From contig OU612067.1 of assembly GCA_914767715.1 (NCBI GenBank), positions 11,408,001 through 11,472,000 on the forward strand: a stretch of 64,000 bases of DNA, given 5' to 3'. A program made the position numbers and the translations under genes. The DNA comes from Membranipora membranacea (lineage: Eukaryota; Bryozoa; Gymnolaemata; Cheilostomatida; Membraniporidae). Positions 60,776 to 64,000 of this stretch are shown here, piece by piece. Below the pieces are notes generated by a model. The model made no database searches. It was not told the DNA's origin and was given only the letters and a program-made list of their open reading frames with translations. Each line of letters starts with the position of its first letter. Positions within the stretch are counted from its first letter, which is position 1.

Positions 60776-61360
60776 AAAATGACACAATCCCAGACTGTCT
60801 GGGTCCGTCTGGGATAGCATCGGGAAAGTTTAACGCTTTTGGCTGTTTGCATTACCAGCGCTGGATATTTGTATATCGGTGAAAAAATTTGGTTTCCAAA
60901 CTGGTCATGGAATATGTTCAACGACGTGAGCTTTGAACAATGCATACTTCTAGCTTTGAATATACATAATACCAGTAAAACTACTCCTTATTAGACCCCT
61001 GGCACTATTTATAAAACGATGTGCTGCAAACACAAGATCAGAAACAATGTGGAAAACAATTGCTTTGTTTATAAATCAATAATAGTACTGGCCATAACAT
61101 GACATCATGTTTCCCATTTATAGTTTAGGCTAATTTATATACAAAGAAACATTTAAACTAACCAATACTGCTGCAATCAGAAGCGCGTGACAACCATACA
61201 TTGCTAGAACAGCTCTTTTGGTTTTTAGGGTTCCCAGCTCGTCATGGAACAACTCAAATTCTGCTTACATAATCCAAGTATTCATATCATGCATATCATT
61301 TATTCACCATAGCTGGATCATTTATGATATATCTGAGCATTTGCAAGAGTAGAACTTACA

Positions 61361-62237
61361 ATGCTGCACTTCGAATGGTAAGTGAATTCAATCATCGCAT
61401 TATTGTTTCACTGGGTCATATAGACAGTGGTGTAAAAGGACTTTGTTTTTGTCGTTATTTTACTCGCCAGGTCAAAAATTGTATCAAACATTTTTCCAAT
61501 ATCTTTATCAAATCTTACATTCCAATTATGCAAAAATATATATCTCTAATATTATGATTGATATTACGATTGACATCTGGTCAAAAGAAGACAATTTCAC
61601 ACAGTTATTTGCACAGGATCCAGTGGGAACTGTTTTCTAAACTTTCCCGGTCTATGTTCTTATCAGTTCTCACTCACTTTTAACACTGGTCATAATTGAG
61701 ATGAGCTACCATGTAGATAGTTTCATGAACGTTTGTGATGTTTATTTCAGCATGACTATGATGAAGGCTGAAGAACTACTGAAATCATACCTAGAGGAAT
61801 ACGACAGTTCGGAGAGATCTGGTGCGAATATGACACTAGCAAAGCTTAGTCGAATTCTTCAACAGCTTAAGTATTATGAAATTCTCACTCTCCTCAACAA
61901 GAAGTTCTGCCGTGAGAAAACGCTGGATTTGGCTGCAGGTCACAATGACTCCAAGCTTATCGAAACACTCCTGCAAGCTTTACCACAACAGAAAAGGCTC
62001 GAAGCTCTGACAGTAGACAACACATCTCCTCTACACATCGCTGCGTATAATGGTCATGAGGAGGTGATGAAGACAATGAGGGAGCAGCTCACTCCGGCCC
62101 AATACCTGACGCTTCTTTATGCAGAAGATGAAACAGAAAAAATAGCATGGGGTCATGCAATGGAGGAAGGGCATCTGCTTGTTGCGGAAGGTCTGCAAAC
62201 AGTCAAGATAGCCATTGAGACCGACAAACAGCGATAA
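61361..62237 (+). CDS. Small ankyrin-repeat protein (2 exons, 167 aa)
   Basis: Exon 1 is only 17 coding nt (61361-61377, MLHFE plus two bases) before donor AATG/GTAAGT. Exon 2 runs from 61751, after TTTATTTCAG, to the stop at 62237, and the phases fit. The protein is helical: KAEELLKSYLEEYDSSERSG, then TLAKLSRILQQLKYYEILTL. It has one clear ankyrin repeat (NTSPLHIAAYNGHEEVMKTM) and a weaker preceding one (KTLDLAAGHNDSKLIETLLQ). If exon 1 is not used, translation could start at the ATG at 61752 or, without splicing, at 61701. It probably acts by protein binding; the partner is unknown. Confidence 0.7.
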
Positions 62238-63049
62238 GTTTAATTACCAGATGCTAACATATCGCCAGTTTGTTGATAAAATCCCCATTAAAATTGTACT
62301 ATATTTTTATATAATGAGACAGGTAAAACAAATCAGTGATTTACATGAGCCGGGAGTTGAAAAAGCAGAATATAAATAGATTTCTGAGTCAAACGCCGTT
62401 TATAGTTTCGATCAATTACACTCAAAAGTAGTGATATTACTGTAACTAACCGTGGCAGTGAAAGAGTAAATATTTGAATAAATCTGATAAAATTTTATCC
62501 ACTGTTATATTATTTTCAATAAACTGAGCGTTTTCCTTTCATTACTATAAATGTTAGACTTTGGTTGTTGCATCAATTTCTACTATCTCAGCACCCTCAA
62601 CGTATATTCTAGAATCCATTTGTTGGATGGGAACTAATGCTACCATAAAGGCTGTGCATTCAAGCTCATACTACATCTCGTTAGCAAATCAAACAGACAT
62701 ACACGATCACTTCGTAGCAACTGTGCAATAATTAAACCCTCATTTAGATCAAACCTAGGCAAATCTGCCTTTTTAAATATTTTTCATACATTTGTAACTA
62801 AATCAACCAAGCCTCATGAATCATTATCATTTAATCCTTCCTAATGTTGTTAACTTGTATTTTTGTTTGCCACTCTGTTTCTTCTTTTCTTTTTTCATCT
62901 TATTCATGCAATTTATGATACCATGCTTTCATTATCCTACACACTATATAGTATGTAACACCCTACCACTTATATCTTTTTATTCAAGTCATTTTTTATA
63001 TCTATGTTAATGTGTGTGAGGTCAACAAGTTATTTTTAATTTGCTTTAA
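62238..63049. other. Intergenic, AT-rich
   Basis: Contains the 3' UTR of the ankyrin gene (AATAAA near 62518). No coding exon is supported. The hydrophobic frame at 62816-63010 reflects T-rich composition. Confidence 0.4.
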
Positions 63050-63749
63050 TTATAAACTTTTAGAAAACATCAATAAATAAATAAATAAAATAAATAAATA
63101 TTCATCTTGATTGGAGGAGGCATCCATATCACTTGCAGAACAATAGCTTGAATTTCCATCATTAATAGGTAGTAGTGGTAATGGCCTCTCAATGGGCGGC
63201 GGATGCCGAGTTGGTTGTATGGAGTATTCTTGCTTGTGGTGGCAGCGTCTTTGATATGAAATCAATAAGCAAATTATGCAGGCGATGGTTGCCAAAATAC
63301 CTATTAGAGGTAAAGGGATGATCAATTCAAGATTTGGTCCTTCTGCCGTCGTGGTTCTTTGCTTAATCTCCTGTAATATAGTTGATACATCTGTCTCAGT
63401 GTCAGGTAAATATGTTGCCTCATGTTTTCTGGTGGTGTTCAAGATTTCAACCGGTACATCGGTTCTAGAATTTTGATTAGACCCATATATGGGTATTTTG
63501 GTTGAGGCGTTTTGTTTGGTAGCATTCCAAAGACTGTCAGTGAAATTTTGACAAGAATGATCCTCATGCGAATTTGGGTTTAGGGAGTCTGATCATAATC
63601 TTCATCAGATGGTACACAGTATAGGCGCTGAGTTCCCTCTGCGAGGTAGTCGTTCGTGTTTACTGCTAATCTTTGCTGATACCAACCACCACATTGAACC
63701 TCGTTGTTATTCTTTATTGCACATTTTTCAGTATCTGGTAGGCAGAAAT
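63050..63749 (-). pseudogene. Single-pass membrane protein, last exon(s), with a frame break
   Basis: An acceptor (TTGTTGCAG, exon start 63749) opens a Cys-containing ectodomain (CLPDTEKCAI; QCGGWYQQRLAVNTNDYL; LYCVPSDEDYDQTP), which hits TAA at 63582-63580. The next frame continues without a gap in sense: NPNSHEDHSCQNFTDSLWN, Thr-rich stalk, one membrane segment (LIIPLPLIGILATIACIICL), and a cytoplasmic tail with PPPIERPLPLLP (SH3-type proline motif) and NQDEY. One extra base in the CCC run near 63583-63585 would restore the frame, so this is either a sequencing slip or a pseudogene. The C-terminus runs into a (TTTA)n microsatellite (63069-63100), encoding LFILFIYLL. Family not recognised. 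Confidence 0.5.
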
Positions 63750-64000
63750 CTGCAACAATTAAATTACTCTAAGATTAGCAGTCACTTCCCTGTCCTTTGA
63801 TAGAGGATAGCGTTATATTAGCCATCTCTCATTCAAGACTTTGACAACTTTTGTACATTTCTGGGGACATGTTGTCCATCTTCAAACATTCTGCTCTATC
63901 GCTCACATATGTAAGCCATCGGACAAATAGAGTCAAATGCAGCACTCAGGAAAGTGTTCAGTGAAAAAGTTGACAAATGGGAAAAAGACCAGATGTTCCA

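Overview
This window is nuclear DNA from an animal, most likely an early-branching invertebrate (a sponge or similar), although the sequence cannot fix the phylum. It is AT-rich. Its genes are split by GT-AG introns of about 0.3 to 6.5 kb, and the gaps are full of transposon relics, tRNA-derived SINE-like units and short tandem repeats. Four well-known animal gene types can be rebuilt exon by exon with phases that agree: POFUT2 (protein O-fucosyltransferase 2, minus strand), eIF4E (cap-binding protein, plus), an ABCB6-type half ABC transporter (plus), and two copies of a five-exon BTB/POZ gene (plus).

Layout: 1-938 holds the open, partial coding end of a minus-strand gene with an LRAT-like NCQH motif. 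1-10 kb is otherwise mainly repeats: a hairpin element, a broken hAT transposase and several tRNA-like SINE heads. 10.95-14.75 kb is a foldback-type element. Its inverted arms are each about seven head-to-tail units of 110-155 bp capped by a GC-rich minisatellite, and its interior encodes the C-terminal part of a MULE-like transposase. 15.6-15.8 kb carries the first exon of a probable type II membrane protein, divergent from BTB copy 1 (16.0-24.9 kb). The 6.5 kb third intron of BTB copy 1 holds LINE relics, a MADF-like fragment, a 118-bp perfect duplication and an inverted repeat. 27.6-37.3 kb is POFUT2 in nine exons. Its third intron contains BTB copy 2 whole, on the opposite strand. eIF4E (40.4-44.1 kb) is head-to-head with POFUT2, 3.1 kb away. 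ABCB6 (46.7-59.6 kb) has 15 coding exons. A two-exon ankyrin-repeat protein follows (61.4-62.2 kb), then a minus-strand single-pass membrane protein with a one-base frame break at the right edge.

The genes do not form a pathway: POFUT2 acts in the ER, eIF4E in translation initiation, ABCB6 in membrane transport, and the BTB proteins are probable adaptors. The most unusual structures are the satellite-armed foldback MULE and the BTB gene duplicated into an intron of POFUT2. Exon coordinates were derived by hand from splice signals and reading-frame phase. They have not been checked against transcripts.
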